Translations under genes and position numbers: made by a program | Notes under the pieces: generated by a model | Told to the model about the DNA's origin: nothing | What the model saw: the letters and a program-made list of their open reading frames with translations, nothing else | Database searches by the model: none | Shown here: positions 25,998 through 35,449 of the stretch, piece after piece | How the letters are laid out: each line of letters opens with the position of its first letter | Position numbering within the stretch: position 1 is the stretch's first letter | Source of the DNA: Candidatus Parcubacteria bacterium | Lineage (GTDB): Bacteria > Patescibacteriota > Patescibacteriia > PEXW01 | Direction: 5' to 3' | Length of the DNA stretch: 49,075 nt | NCBI GenBank assembly: GCA_003597955.1 | Contig: QZJU01000018.1 | Coordinates: 1-49,075, forward strand

Positions 25998-26702
25998 GTG
26001 ATGCTGACTTATAGAAATTTTATTTCGGAATACCAAACCTTGGCCAACCCCAAGCAGGCCAAAATTTTGCAAAGGTTTTTTAAAACCGGCAAAGGCGAGT
26101 ATGGCTTTGGCGATGTGTTTTTGGGCATTAAAGTCCCGGTCCAAAGAAAAGCCGCGAAAAGATATTATGACCTGCCTTTAGGCCAAGTAATTGAAATTCT
26201 GCGCAGCAAAATTCATGAACACCGTCTGTCCGCGCTGTTCATATTGGTGCATAAATACCAAAAAGGGGATGAGCATACTAAAAAACGCATTTTTGAACTT
26301 TATTTGTGGAATCTGAAATTCGTGAATAACTGGGATTTGGTGGATTTGTCGGCGCCGAATATCGTTGGCGGATATTTATTGAACCGAAACCGTAAAATCC
26401 TGTTTAAACTGGTTAAATCTAGGAACCTCTGGAGCCGGCGTGTTGCCATTCTGGCGACTTATACCTTTATTCGGCAAAATGATTTTAAAGACACTTTGCG
26501 TTTAGGCAAAATTTTGCTGTCTGATAATCACGATTTAATCCATAAGGCCGTGGGTTGGATGTTAAGGGAGGTTGGTAATCGAAATTCCAGATTGCTGAAA
26601 GAATTTTTAAGGCAAAATTCCCGGCAAATGCCCCGCACGGCTTTGCGCTATGCAATAGAAAAATTCGACAAAAAAACTCGTCAGAAATTTCTGCGCAAAT
26701 AA
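25998..26702 (+). CDS. DNA alkylation repair (AlkD-like, HEAT-like) protein
   Basis: FFKTGKGEYGFGDVFLGIKVPVQRKAAKRYYDLPL; FVNNWDLVDLSAPNIVGGYL; NLWSRRVAILATYTFIRQNDF; KAVGWMLREVGNR. Confidence 0.88.
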   Translation: MMLTYRNFISEYQTLANPKQAKILQRFFKTGKGEYGFGDVFLGIKVPVQRKAAKRYYDLPLGQVIEILRSKIHEHRLSALFILVHKYQKGDEHTKKRIFELYLWNLKFVNNWDLVDLSAPNIVGGYLLNRNRKILFKLVKSRNLWSRRVAILATYTFIRQNDFKDTLRLGKILLSDNHDLIHKAVGWMLREVGNRNSRLLKEFLRQNSRQMPRTALRYAIEKFDKKTRQKFLRK

Positions 26703-26740
26703 AACCCTAAAAGAAGCCAGACTTTCGTAAATTGCAGGAC

Positions 26741-26769
26741 TTCACAATTGCAGTTTTTTTGTTTATATT
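26741..26769 (+). promoter_or_regulatory. Putative sigma70-type promoter for micro-ORF
   Basis: TTCACA (26741) - 17 nt - TATATT (26764). Confidence 0.4.
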
Positions 26770-26806
26770 GTCTTTAGGTCTTCTTTAAATTCACCTCACG
26801 CTCTTT

Positions 26807-26903
26807 CATTTGAAGATCTGGTAACCGGAAGCTCCGGCTTCCTAATTCCCACCTTTTAAAAGGAGGACTGGATGTTTGACTTCAAATGGTTTAAGATCCT
26901 CCT
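26807..26903 (+). promoter_or_regulatory. Structured 5' leader / RNA switch-like element around the micro-ORF RBS
   Basis: CATTTGAAG (26807-26815) pairs with CTTCAAATG (26880-26888); AGGAGGA RBS (26861-26867) pairs with TCCTCCT (26897-26903); internal hairpin GGAAGC-TCCG-GCTTCC (26827-26842). The two long-range pairings cross. Confidence 0.45.
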
Positions 26904-26958
26904 CACCATTATTGGCGTTCCTACGGACGATCATCCGTGGGGAGGCGAGGCCTCTTAA
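26872..26958 (+). CDS. 28-aa micro-ORF, function unknown
   Basis: MFDFKWFKILLTIIGVPTDDHPWGGEAS; strong SD aaaaggaggactgg; own promoter-like element and terminator. Not in the ORF track. Confidence 0.5.
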   Translation: MFDFKWFKILLTIIGVPTDDHPWGGEAS

Positions 26959-26977
26959 GCCGTCATTCCGGTTCCTT

Positions 26978-27014
26978 CCCGCCAGACTTAAAAGTTTGGC
27001 GGGTTTTTTATACT
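26978..27014 (+). terminator. Rho-independent terminator
   Basis: cccgccagactt-aaaa-gtttggcggg-ttttttat. Confidence 0.8.
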
Positions 27015-27111
27015 TAAATAATCCAAAGCGTTGCAGGGTTGACAATTCTGCTATTATGTGATATTTTTGGATGAAAAATGAAATTTGAAAACTGGATTAC
27101 GGGAGGCAAGC

Positions 27112-27801
27112 ATGAAAATACCATTAGCCATCAGGGGCGTAAAGGATGTCGTTTGGGCTCCGGGAACTTTTTTTACGGAGCTGCAAACAGCACCAAAAAT
27201 GTGGCCGACTATCATTGTTCCTTACCTTTTATTATTTTTCATTGTGATTCTTTGGTATCATACTGCAGCAGAAGTGATTGCCGCCAGTCATATCGTTGAC
27301 GGTAACTTATCAGACATGGAGCTGAAATACCAAACATTATTTGGGTCGGAAAATTTGGTTACAGTGCTAAAAAAGACACAGTTGGTTGGCTACGGCGGAA
27401 TGGTTTTACTAACGCCGTTACTAATGGCCCTAATCGGTTATCTTCTGATAGGTTTAGTGAAAAGCGGAAGCAAGTATTCGCAAATCCTATCGATAATCTT
27501 GTATGGAGAGATTATTTATCGGATTGGAGACATTTTGGCAGCGTTGACAATGTTTTGGCGCAACGATCCAAATGTCGCGTTTTCCCTGGGCGGAATACTG
27601 GGCAAATTCACGACCCTCACTCCTGCCCTGAAGAATTTACTCGCTCTGACAAATCCTTTTCTGATTTGGGAGATAATTGTCATTGCCATTGGTTTTTCAG
27701 CAGTCGTCCTTTGTGCTCGTTCAAAATCCGTCAAATTGTCAATTTTGACAGTTTGCTCATTAATCTTTGCTCGAATCATCATTTCATTGTGGATTCAATA
27801 A
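27112..27801 (+). CDS. Multi-TM membrane protein, Yip1-family-like
   Basis: ATG at 27112 with RBS gggaggcaag; several TM helices; VKDVVWAPGTFFTELQTAPKMWPTIIVPYLLLF is typical of Yip1-domain proteins. Confidence 0.65.
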   Translation: MKIPLAIRGVKDVVWAPGTFFTELQTAPKMWPTIIVPYLLLFFIVILWYHTAAEVIAASHIVDGNLSDMELKYQTLFGSENLVTVLKKTQLVGYGGMVLLTPLLMALIGYLLIGLVKSGSKYSQILSIILYGEIIYRIGDILAALTMFWRNDPNVAFSLGGILGKFTTLTPALKNLLALTNPFLIWEIIVIAIGFSAVVLCARSKSVKLSILTVCSLIFARIIISLWIQ

Positions 27802-27818
27802 CCCACCAAATGAAATAT

Positions 27819-27852
27819 AAAGTGCTGATAGACTGTCTATCGGCACTTTTTT
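27819..27852 (+). terminator. Rho-independent terminator
   Basis: aaagtgctgatagactgtctatcggcactttttt. Confidence 0.8.
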
Positions 27853-27938
27853 GTTAGTTGCCAGATTTTCTGCAGGGCAGAAAGTTGGCTTTTGGCATTT
27901 ATTTTTTTATGTCATAATAGGTATGTAGATCGTAACTA

Positions 27939-27967
27939 TTGACAAATTGGCAATTAATACATACTAT
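27939..27967 (+). promoter_or_regulatory. Sigma70-type promoter
   Basis: TTGACA (27939) - 17 nt - TACTAT (27962), upstream of the secreted-protein cluster. Confidence 0.6.
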
Positions 27968-28132
27968 TAATTGTTAATAAAAATTGTTCAAAATTTGAAA
28001 AAAAATGGCAAAAAAGCTGATTTCTTAAAGGAAAATCTGAATTTTTGCTGTGGTTAGCCGAAAAAAAATGATTTTTGAAAAATAAATATTCATAGGCGTT
28101 TACACCGCAAACAATCATATAAAGGAATAAAC

Positions 28133-28927
28133 ATGAATAAGTTCTTCTTGTTTTGCTTGCCCTTGTTAATTTTGGTAAACAGTACAACAGAAGGGCAGAG
28201 TAATGATGTGCAAGATACGGCGCCGCCGTATACGCACGGACTGAATGATGGGAATAGTTTTAAACCGATTATTCCCAAGCCATTCGAAGGTTGCCAGTTG
28301 TTGATAAACCGCATTTCCAGCGGCCAGCTGACTTTGGGGGCGATTTTAAAGAACCTGGGTTATAAGGCAAACATCAAGGTTAACGATTCAAATGTAGTCG
28401 TAACCATTGATGCAGTAGCTGAAGGAGTCTTAGCCCATAACAACGCGCCCGTATTATTGCCGTACAAATTCTATTTGTACGTGATTATAAATGGGCAAGA
28501 CACCGCCAGGTATAACATCGAATACCTTAAAGCACAGGACTCTTTAATCGTGACTTCCGATCCTGAATTGCAATCGAAGCACATTAGTATCGAACCGATG
28601 AAAAGAGTCAAATCCGAACTTTTCTGGATTTTATTCGACACAAAGATGCCCGATAATTTCAAGAAAATCGTCGAGAAACTGGCCACGCCACAGGTTTTAG
28701 AAAGCGGGTATTACTGGGGACTGCCGTTTCCTGTCACCCAACAGAAGGGGCGAAGAGATTCCTGGAATCAATTTTCCGGACGAAGAGTGGTTTTTCTCAA
28801 ACCGCTTGACGGCATTTCTTTCGCGTCGATCTTGGAGGAAATAAAGCAGTATCATTTGACCGGGGAAATATTAGCCTGGGGTTATCTGGAACCAGTGAAC
28901 GAATTAGCTGAAAGGAGTGAAAAGTAA
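28133..28927 (+). CDS. Secreted protein, unknown function
   Basis: Signal peptide MNKFFLFCLPLLILVNSTTEGQS; ATG with aaaggaata RBS; no family recognised. Confidence 0.65.
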   Translation: MNKFFLFCLPLLILVNSTTEGQSNDVQDTAPPYTHGLNDGNSFKPIIPKPFEGCQLLINRISSGQLTLGAILKNLGYKANIKVNDSNVVVTIDAVAEGVLAHNNAPVLLPYKFYLYVIINGQDTARYNIEYLKAQDSLIVTSDPELQSKHISIEPMKRVKSELFWILFDTKMPDNFKKIVEKLATPQVLESGYYWGLPFPVTQQKGRRDSWNQFSGRRVVFLKPLDGISFASILEEIKQYHLTGEILAWGYLEPVNELAERSEK

Positions 28928-28929
28928 CT

Positions 28930-29421
28930 ATGCTTTGGAGAGTACTCGAAAAGCTTTTGGTGATCAGCGGGCTCCTGTTCTGGCTGGGGATATTTGCGAT
29001 TTTGAATCCGCAAATAACCAAGTCGCTGGTAACCAGATTCATTCCAACGCCGCCGCCGGCACCACAAACTCAGGTAATCTATTCTCAAATTCCTCTTGAG
29101 GAATTTACGCCAGAATATATCAACCAGGTTTTGGCAATGCAGGTAAGTGTTGGCGATTCACTGGATCAAGTATACGGTCTAAAAAAGGAAGGGCTTTTGA
29201 AATCAGGGATCGTCTGGTTTGGAATCAGCAGTTACACGAATTCCGTGTTTACTTTTTTCGACTATTACCTGAATTGCGGCTGCGGGCCTGGCGTGGTGTC
29301 TCTTACCCGTTTGGCGCCTGTAGATCGTAAAACCCTTCGACCCATTGTCCAGAAAAAAATGCTTTGGGAAGCTTATTTTTTCAGTGAGCCTGAAGATACG
29401 TCATTCAGTAGCTCGATGTGA
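28930..29421 (+). CDS. Single-TM protein with Cys motif, unknown function
   Basis: N-terminal TM (LLVISGLLFWLGIFAIL), YYLNCGCGPGVVSLTRLAPVD; 2 nt after the previous CDS. Confidence 0.6.
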   Translation: MLWRVLEKLLVISGLLFWLGIFAILNPQITKSLVTRFIPTPPPAPQTQVIYSQIPLEEFTPEYINQVLAMQVSVGDSLDQVYGLKKEGLLKSGIVWFGISSYTNSVFTFFDYYLNCGCGPGVVSLTRLAPVDRKTLRPIVQKKMLWEAYFFSEPEDTSFSSSM

Positions 29422-29480
29422 TGAGCTTACTTGAGTAACTAGCTGTAAATCTTTTACCGCCTTAGAGGAGGTGATTCTTG

Positions 29481-29693
29481 GTGTTTAAGAAAATAACCTG
29501 CATTCTGTTTGCGGTCATACTGATGCTGTGTGTGGCGTCGGTTATGACTTCCTCAACGAGTGCCTTCCCGCCCCAGAACGTGAACCAGCCCGGCTGGATG
29601 TGCGAGCAGTGTTTCACCAACTTCGATAGCTGGTGGTGCAGTGGCTGCCTGGGCATAACCCATGGGGAATGGGTGAATCTCTTTATGTATTGA
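29481..29693 (+). CDS. Small secreted Cys/Trp-rich protein (70 aa)
   Basis: GTG start after agaggaggtgattcttg; signal peptide then ...NQPGWMCEQCFTNFDSWWCSGCLGITHGEWVNLFMY (CxxC...CxxC). Confidence 0.6.
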   Translation: MFKKITCILFAVILMLCVASVMTSSTSAFPPQNVNQPGWMCEQCFTNFDSWWCSGCLGITHGEWVNLFMY

Positions 29694-29700
29694 TTTGACT

Positions 29701-29740
29701 GATGAGGGAAAGTTAGCTTGTAGCCTAGCTTTCCCTTCAT
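29701..29740 (+). terminator. Hairpin (terminator/attenuator-like)
   Basis: tgagggaaagttagct...agcctagctttcccttca; only a weak T-run. Confidence 0.4.
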
Positions 29741-29775
29741 TAAAAATCAAACCCCTATTCCAAAAGGAGGAATTT

Positions 29776-30948
29776 GTGACAAAGAAGACTTTGCTTTTAA
29801 GCGTAGGTCTGTGCCAGTGGCTCGCTTTTTTTCCGGCCCTTTCTTTTGGAGAGTCGGGAAGCAACAAGATGCGAAGCATAGCGGAAGAGCAATACCGCAA
29901 TGGCGTTGCATTCTATTTCAGCGGTGATTATCAGAAGGCTGTAAAAACCTTGATTTCTTCGGTGCAAACCGACACATCTTTTGCTAATGCGTTTAACGCG
30001 CTGGGCATGGTCTATTTGAAGTTGCATGAATGGCAGAAAGCCGAAGTTGCCCTGCGAACGGCCGTGCGACTGGATTCTACTTACGCTTTCGCCTTTTACA
30101 ATCTGGCCGAGGCGGTTTATGCCAGCCCGAAATCAGAGATAAAGGAGTCAATAGAACTTCTTAGAAAATCTTTGCGCTTGGAAACGGATCAGACTCAGCA
30201 GCAAAAAGTCAGAATCAGGCTTGGGGATTACTTATATTATTGCGGCGAATTGTCGGCGGCAGCGGATATTTTCAAAGAAGCAATCCAGCAAGACTCGACG
30301 AATTTACAAGCCATGCTGGGTTTAGCAAAAACCGCAGACAATAACGACCAAGCGATTAGGGAAATCAGCAGGATTTTAACCATTGATTCAACCTTTGGTC
30401 CGGCGCTAAGGGCTCTAGCAAGCCTGTCTTTAATAAACGGTCGTTATGCTGAAGCCCTCGCCATCCTGAATCGGGATTTTCAAGTTGATTCTGCGGTGAC
30501 TTGCGCGAAGTATGCGAACTACGTGAGCTTCATAGATTATTACCTGGAGAGCATCGATGCCAAGGAAATTGAATATTTCAACATTGGCATGAGAAAGAAA
30601 ATTCATCAATTCGTTTTCCGGCAATATACTTCGCGGGAAAAAATGGAGTTAGACCAAGCGGCCGAATTTGATCGCCAAGGCAAAGTGTACGAAGCTCTTT
30701 ACCAGCAATGCAAAGATTCTATTTTTAGCCAAACCTTTGTCGAACGGCAGGAAAAAAACTACCAGAGTAGTATTTTTCTATGGGACAACAATGCGCAGTC
30801 GAATCTTGCCATGGCCCAATTTCTAGATGCTTTAAGAAAAGCCCTTCTAGATTTGCGCTCAGAAGTGATAAAAAAAGCGCAACTACTTTCGCCTAATTGT
30901 TCTTTTCCAGTCGTGAAATTAAGAGATTTCACAATCAGTTTCAAATAA
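29776..30948 (+). CDS. Secreted TPR-repeat protein
   Basis: GTG at 29776 (RBS aaaaggaggaattt), signal peptide; repeats ANAFNALGMVYLKLHEWQKAEVALRTAVRLDSTYAFAFYNLAEA. Confidence 0.75.
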   Translation: MTKKTLLLSVGLCQWLAFFPALSFGESGSNKMRSIAEEQYRNGVAFYFSGDYQKAVKTLISSVQTDTSFANAFNALGMVYLKLHEWQKAEVALRTAVRLDSTYAFAFYNLAEAVYASPKSEIKESIELLRKSLRLETDQTQQQKVRIRLGDYLYYCGELSAAADIFKEAIQQDSTNLQAMLGLAKTADNNDQAIREISRILTIDSTFGPALRALASLSLINGRYAEALAILNRDFQVDSAVTCAKYANYVSFIDYYLESIDAKEIEYFNIGMRKKIHQFVFRQYTSREKMELDQAAEFDRQGKVYEALYQQCKDSIFSQTFVERQEKNYQSSIFLWDNNAQSNLAMAQFLDALRKALLDLRSEVIKKAQLLSPNCSFPVVKLRDFTISFK

Positions 30949-30950
30949 AG

Positions 30951-30978
30951 GGTGTCTGAAATTCAGACATCCTTTTTT
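30951..30978 (+). terminator. Rho-independent terminator
   Basis: ggtgtctgaa-a-ttcagacatcc-tttttta. Confidence 0.75.
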
Positions 30979-31059
30979 ATTTGCACCGTCTTGACTAATT
31001 CAGCTGTTTAGGGATAATAAATAAACTTAGAAATTTTAAATACTAAAGTTTTAATATGT

Positions 31060-32346
31060 ATGCTGGAAATTTTTAGAAACATGTTCCGAAGAAAATTACG
31101 AACCATTTTAACCATTACCGGCATTACTGTCGGAATTTTCGCGTTTACCGTCATGGGCTCTATGGCTTTAAGGTTTAATAAGATGATCTCGGGGGGCAAA
31201 AGTTTTATCACTGGGCAAATAACGGTTTTTCCTAAAGGCACAAGTTTCACAACTGGAACAACCGGACTTTTGCCTCTGGATGTTTTAAAGCGGATTGAGA
31301 AAGTGGAAGGCGTGGAAGCCGTGGCAGCGGGCGTGGAACTGGCCTTAAAAGAGCCGGATCCAGACAATCCGACTGGCGGAGCTGGTTTGGGTATACCGCC
31401 AACCATTGAAGGTACGGACTTGGATTCCGGCCACCGTAACCGCAATTGGACTACTTTAGATATGAAAGCGGGTCGGTTTCTTCAAAAAGGCGATTTAGAT
31501 TCATATGTGACCGTTGGATACACCATTGCGACTGACAATAACTTAAAAGTTGGTGATAAATTTGCAATTAGGGGCCGTGATTTTGAAGTCGTTGGCATTG
31601 TGGATCAGACCTTGACCGGTCCAGACAGTTATGTCTTTATGCCCTTAAAACCCGCACGGGAACTTCTGATTGAATCAAACCCGTTTTTGAAATCATTGAA
31701 AGAGCGCAGCGACGAAGCCGCGAAGATTTCTGACGCCGCTCTTGCGAGTCTGCCGGCGGAAAGTCGCAAACAAATATTAGAAGCTAGGGCTTTTAAATTC
31801 GAAGATGTTACGCAAGTGGCGGCAATTTCTTGGCAAGATGGTCAAGATCCTGAAGCCGTGGTTGACCGGATTAAGGAGCAATTTAAAGACGAGGTCATGG
31901 TGCTCTCGCCAGCTAAAATGGGCGAACAGATCGACAAAGCCTCGGCGATTTTTAACGCCATAATCTTGGGTAGTGCGGTCATTGCCTTGATTGTCGGTGG
32001 TTTTTCCATCATCAACACCATGATTATGTCGATTTCTGAAAGGAAAAAAGAGATCGGTATAAAAAAAGCCATTGGCGCTTCCAATAGCTCCATCGCCTGG
32101 GATTACACTCTGGAAGCCGGATTTATCGGCATTGTCGGTGGCGTTATCGGCATGGCTTTGGGAGTTTTAGTGGCTATATTAATTAACGCCAAAACCAAAG
32201 CCAGCGGAGCGGAAATATTTTTGATTAGAGCCTGGTTCATGGCCGTGGTGGTGGGTTTTTCTTTTGTGTTGGGCATAATCGCTGGTGTAATCCCGGCTTT
32301 AAGGGCCTCCAAAATGAAAGTCGTTGACGCGATTCGCGAATTATAA
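31060..32346 (+). CDS. ABC transporter permease (MacB/FtsX-type)
   Basis: FRNMFRRKLRTILTITGITVGIFAFTVMGSM; C-terminal ISERKKEIGIKKAIGASNSSI...GVIPALRASKMKVVDAIREL. Confidence 0.93.
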   Translation: MLEIFRNMFRRKLRTILTITGITVGIFAFTVMGSMALRFNKMISGGKSFITGQITVFPKGTSFTTGTTGLLPLDVLKRIEKVEGVEAVAAGVELALKEPDPDNPTGGAGLGIPPTIEGTDLDSGHRNRNWTTLDMKAGRFLQKGDLDSYVTVGYTIATDNNLKVGDKFAIRGRDFEVVGIVDQTLTGPDSYVFMPLKPARELLIESNPFLKSLKERSDEAAKISDAALASLPAESRKQILEARAFKFEDVTQVAAISWQDGQDPEAVVDRIKEQFKDEVMVLSPAKMGEQIDKASAIFNAIILGSAVIALIVGGFSIINTMIMSISERKKEIGIKKAIGASNSSIAWDYTLEAGFIGIVGGVIGMALGVLVAILINAKTKASGAEIFLIRAWFMAVVVGFSFVLGIIAGVIPALRASKMKVVDAIREL

Positions 32347-32359
32347 ATTTTTTAAAATT

Positions 32360-33037
32360 ATGTCAAGAACATTAATCCAAGCAAAAAATCTCCGCAAAAA
32401 ATACCAGATGTCTAAGACCAATATTGTCCAAGCTTTGGACGGGGTAGATATTGAAGTCCAGGAAGGGGATTTCTCCGCCATCGTCGGCCCTTCAGGCTGC
32501 GGTAAATCGACCCTACTGCATATTTTGGGCCTACTGGATAAATTGGACGAAGGCGAGTACAACTTAGACGGACTGGATACCACAAAAATCCGAGAAAAAG
32601 ATGCCAACCAAATCCGCGCCAAGAAAATCGGTTTTATTTTTCAGGGCTTTAACTTGATCCCCAGTTTGACCGCCTTGGAGAACATCATGCAGGCCGGCAA
32701 GTATGGCGGCTTGAATGCCAGACAGCGGAAAGAAAGGGCAGAGGAACTTTTGGATGTGATGGGCCTGCAAGAAAGAAAAAAACATAAACCCAACGAACTT
32801 TCAGGCGGTCAACAGCAAAGGGTGGCGATTGCCAGGGCGTTGGTGAATAAACCCGCGATTATTTTAGCTGATGAGCCGACAGGGGAATTGGATAGTGCGA
32901 CTTCGAAAGACATAATCGATCTACTAAAAAAATTGAATCAGGAAAATAACCAAACCTTTTTGATGGTCACTCACAATATGGAGGTCGCGGAAATGTGTAA
33001 GAAAATTATTCGCTTGAAAGACGGCAGGAACGCTTAA
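32360..33037 (+). CDS. ABC transporter ATP-binding protein (LolD/MacB-type)
   Basis: Walker A GPSGCGKST, LSGGQQQRVAIARAL, Walker B IILADEPTGELDS. Confidence 0.96.
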   Translation: MSRTLIQAKNLRKKYQMSKTNIVQALDGVDIEVQEGDFSAIVGPSGCGKSTLLHILGLLDKLDEGEYNLDGLDTTKIREKDANQIRAKKIGFIFQGFNLIPSLTALENIMQAGKYGGLNARQRKERAEELLDVMGLQERKKHKPNELSGGQQQRVAIARALVNKPAIILADEPTGELDSATSKDIIDLLKKLNQENNQTFLMVTHNMEVAEMCKKIIRLKDGRNA

Positions 33038-33097
33038 GCTTAAATTTCAAAAAAAGCTCTGGGCGTCAAACCCTAGCTTTTTTGTTATACTTAAAAT

Positions 33098-35146
33098 ATG
33101 AATCTAAAGCCTCTGTTAAGCCCCAGAACCATTGCCGTGGTCGGCGCTTCGACCGACCGGAAAAAATTGGGCAATGTGATTTTTCGAAATTGCTTGAATT
33201 TCGGTTATCGCGGCAAAGTATATCCGGTCAACCCTAACGCCAAAAAAATAGAAAGGCAAAAGGCTTATCCAGATCTAGTTAGTTTGCCTGGGCGGGTTGA
33301 CCTAGTCATTGTGGTGACGCCCGCACCAACCGTGCCATTAATCATCCGGCAGGCAGTTAAAGCCAAGGCCAGAAGCGCGGTGGTCATTAGCGCTGGGTTT
33401 GGCGAAACTGGGGCGAAAGGCATGGCCTTAGAAAAACAGATTTTAAAAATTGCCAAAGGTAAATTGCCGGTTGTGGGTCCGAATTGTTTAGGCATTGTTT
33501 TGCCGCATTTGAAATTAAACGCCTCTTTTGGCGTGGGTCTGCCTAAGCGTGGCGGCGTAAGCATCCTTTCGCAATCCGGAGCCATTGCCGTGGCGGAAAT
33601 GGAATGGGCCGCCAGCCAGAATTTGGGCTTTCGAACAATCATTAGCCTGGGCAATAAGACGGTTTTGCACGAAAGAGATTTATTACTTGCTTTAAGCCGG
33701 GACCCGGGCACGCGGGTGATTTTGATGTATTTGGAGGATATTCGGGACGGTCGGGAATTTTTGCTGGCGGCCCAACAAGTGATTAAACGCAAGCCGGTGA
33801 TTATTTTGCGCGCTGGTCGGTCAACGGCCGCGGCGCGCGCCGCCCAGTCTCACACCGGCGCTTTGGCTGGTTCGAGCGAAATTACAGACGCAGTTTTAAA
33901 GCAAGTTGGTTGCACTGTGGTTAATACTATTGACGAATGGTTCACTTTGGCTGCAGTCTTTGACCAAGCCAAAAGGCCAAAAGGCAACCGTGTGGCTGTT
34001 TTAACTAATGCTGGCGGGCCTGGAATTTTGGCGACTGACGCGCTGGAAAAAACCAGTTTGCAGTTGGCGGAATTTTCCAATTCCACCCAGGCTGTTCTTA
34101 AAAAGTCATTGCCTTCGGCCGCGGCTTTGCATAACCCCGTGGATGTGGTCGGCGACGCGCCGCCTGCTCGGTATTTTTCGGCTTTAAAGGCAGTTCTGCA
34201 GGATAAGCAAGTGGATTGTGTAATATTAATTTTGACCCACCAATTAGTCACCAACTCTTTGCAAGTGGCAAAGATTATCGTGAAACTGCAAATGAATTTT
34301 AGCCAGCCAATTTTGCCAGTTTTTATCGGCGGCAAAAAGGTGGCGCAGGGCATTGAATTAATGAAGAATTTTGGAATGGCGGTTTTTGCTTATCCCGAGT
34401 TGGCGGTATTTGCGGCGAACGCACTTTATCTTACCGGAGTTAAGCGGGTTTCGACTTTGCAAACTCTGCCAAATCCGGTAAAGAAAATTAAACATTCAAA
34501 TCAAACTGAGGTAGGCGAGTGGGCTGCAAAAAATTTAGCCTTGGCGGGCATTAAGGTTTTGCCCACTTTCAAAATTACATCCGGCCAGCAAGCCTTAAAA
34601 GTTGCGGCTCGCCTGCATTACCCGGTGGTAATGAAAATCGATTCGCCGAAGATTCTGCATAAAACCGAAAGCAGGGGAGTTATGGTGGATTTGCACACGC
34701 CGAGCATGGTGAGAAAAGCTTTCGGCAAAATGCAGACTAAGTTCAAAAAAGACCTGAAAGATCCGCAGACAAGAATCGTTATGCAGGATCAAAGGTTCGG
34801 CGGCTTGGAATTGATTATCGGCGCCATTCAAGATCCGCAATTCGGTCCAGTGGTTATCTTTGGTTTAGGCGGAATATATGTGGAAGCAATTCGCAAGGTC
34901 AACTATGCTTGTGCGCCTTTAAACAAAATTTCCGCCCAGTCGTTTCTGTTGAGTTCAGATGTCTGGCCGATTTTAAAAGGCGTTCGCGGCCAGACTTTTG
35001 CAACTGAAAAAGTCATTAATCTTTTGGTAAAAACCAGCCGGTTTATTGCCAAGCATCCGGAAATAAAGTCTTTGGATTTAAACCCGGTCTTGGTGGGCGC
35101 CAATGAAACTTACATTTTGGACGCTCGCATTGAATTCGCCAAATGA
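33098..35146 (+). CDS. ADP-forming acyl-CoA (acetate-CoA) synthetase, fused alpha-beta
   Basis: IAVVGASTDRKKLGNVIFRN; GPNCLGIVLP; SQSGAIAVAEM; QSHTGALAGSSE; C-terminal ATP-grasp part PVVMKIDSPKILHKTESRGV. Confidence 0.92.
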   Translation: MNLKPLLSPRTIAVVGASTDRKKLGNVIFRNCLNFGYRGKVYPVNPNAKKIERQKAYPDLVSLPGRVDLVIVVTPAPTVPLIIRQAVKAKARSAVVISAGFGETGAKGMALEKQILKIAKGKLPVVGPNCLGIVLPHLKLNASFGVGLPKRGGVSILSQSGAIAVAEMEWAASQNLGFRTIISLGNKTVLHERDLLLALSRDPGTRVILMYLEDIRDGREFLLAAQQVIKRKPVIILRAGRSTAAARAAQSHTGALAGSSEITDAVLKQVGCTVVNTIDEWFTLAAVFDQAKRPKGNRVAVLTNAGGPGILATDALEKTSLQLAEFSNSTQAVLKKSLPSAAALHNPVDVVGDAPPARYFSALKAVLQDKQVDCVILILTHQLVTNSLQVAKIIVKLQMNFSQPILPVFIGGKKVAQGIELMKNFGMAVFAYPELAVFAANALYLTGVKRVSTLQTLPNPVKKIKHSNQTEVGEWAAKNLALAGIKVLPTFKITSGQQALKVAARLHYPVVMKIDSPKILHKTESRGVMVDLHTPSMVRKAFGKMQTKFKKDLKDPQTRIVMQDQRFGGLELIIGAIQDPQFGPVVIFGLGGIYVEAIRKVNYACAPLNKISAQSFLLSSDVWPILKGVRGQTFATEKVINLLVKTSRFIAKHPEIKSLDLNPVLVGANETYILDARIEFAK

Positions 35147-35427
35147 CTCTAGACATTCCTTTAAACCGCATTGGCAACCCGCTCGTCTTTTTTTCCCGTT
35201 TGGGCTATCACCGGGAAACCAACGGTAGTTTTGCCAAACGAGTCGCCAGGCTGCCTTTTCCCAGATTTCATGTGTATCTGGATATTAGCCAAGAAAGCGT
35301 CAGGGTGAATTTGCATTTGGACGCCAAAAAACCCAGCTACCAAGGCACAAGCGCCCATGCCGGGGAATACGACGGGGAAGTGGTGGAAAGGGAGATGGAA
35401 AGGATTAAACAGAACGCAGGGCTCTGA
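35143..35427 (+). CDS. Hypothetical protein
   Basis: ORF overlapping the preceding stop (ATGA), same codon style; no family recognised. Confidence 0.55.
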   Translation: MTLDIPLNRIGNPLVFFSRLGYHRETNGSFAKRVARLPFPRFHVYLDISQESVRVNLHLDAKKPSYQGTSAHAGEYDGEVVEREMERIKQNAGL

Positions 35428-35449
35428 TTAATTTGCTATACTTTAATTC

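Noticed and set aside
27078-27299. Alternative-frame 73-aa ORF at the start of the Yip1-like gene
   Set aside because: The 27085 frame has TM/Yip1-like sequence and a proper RBS at 27112; this one does not.
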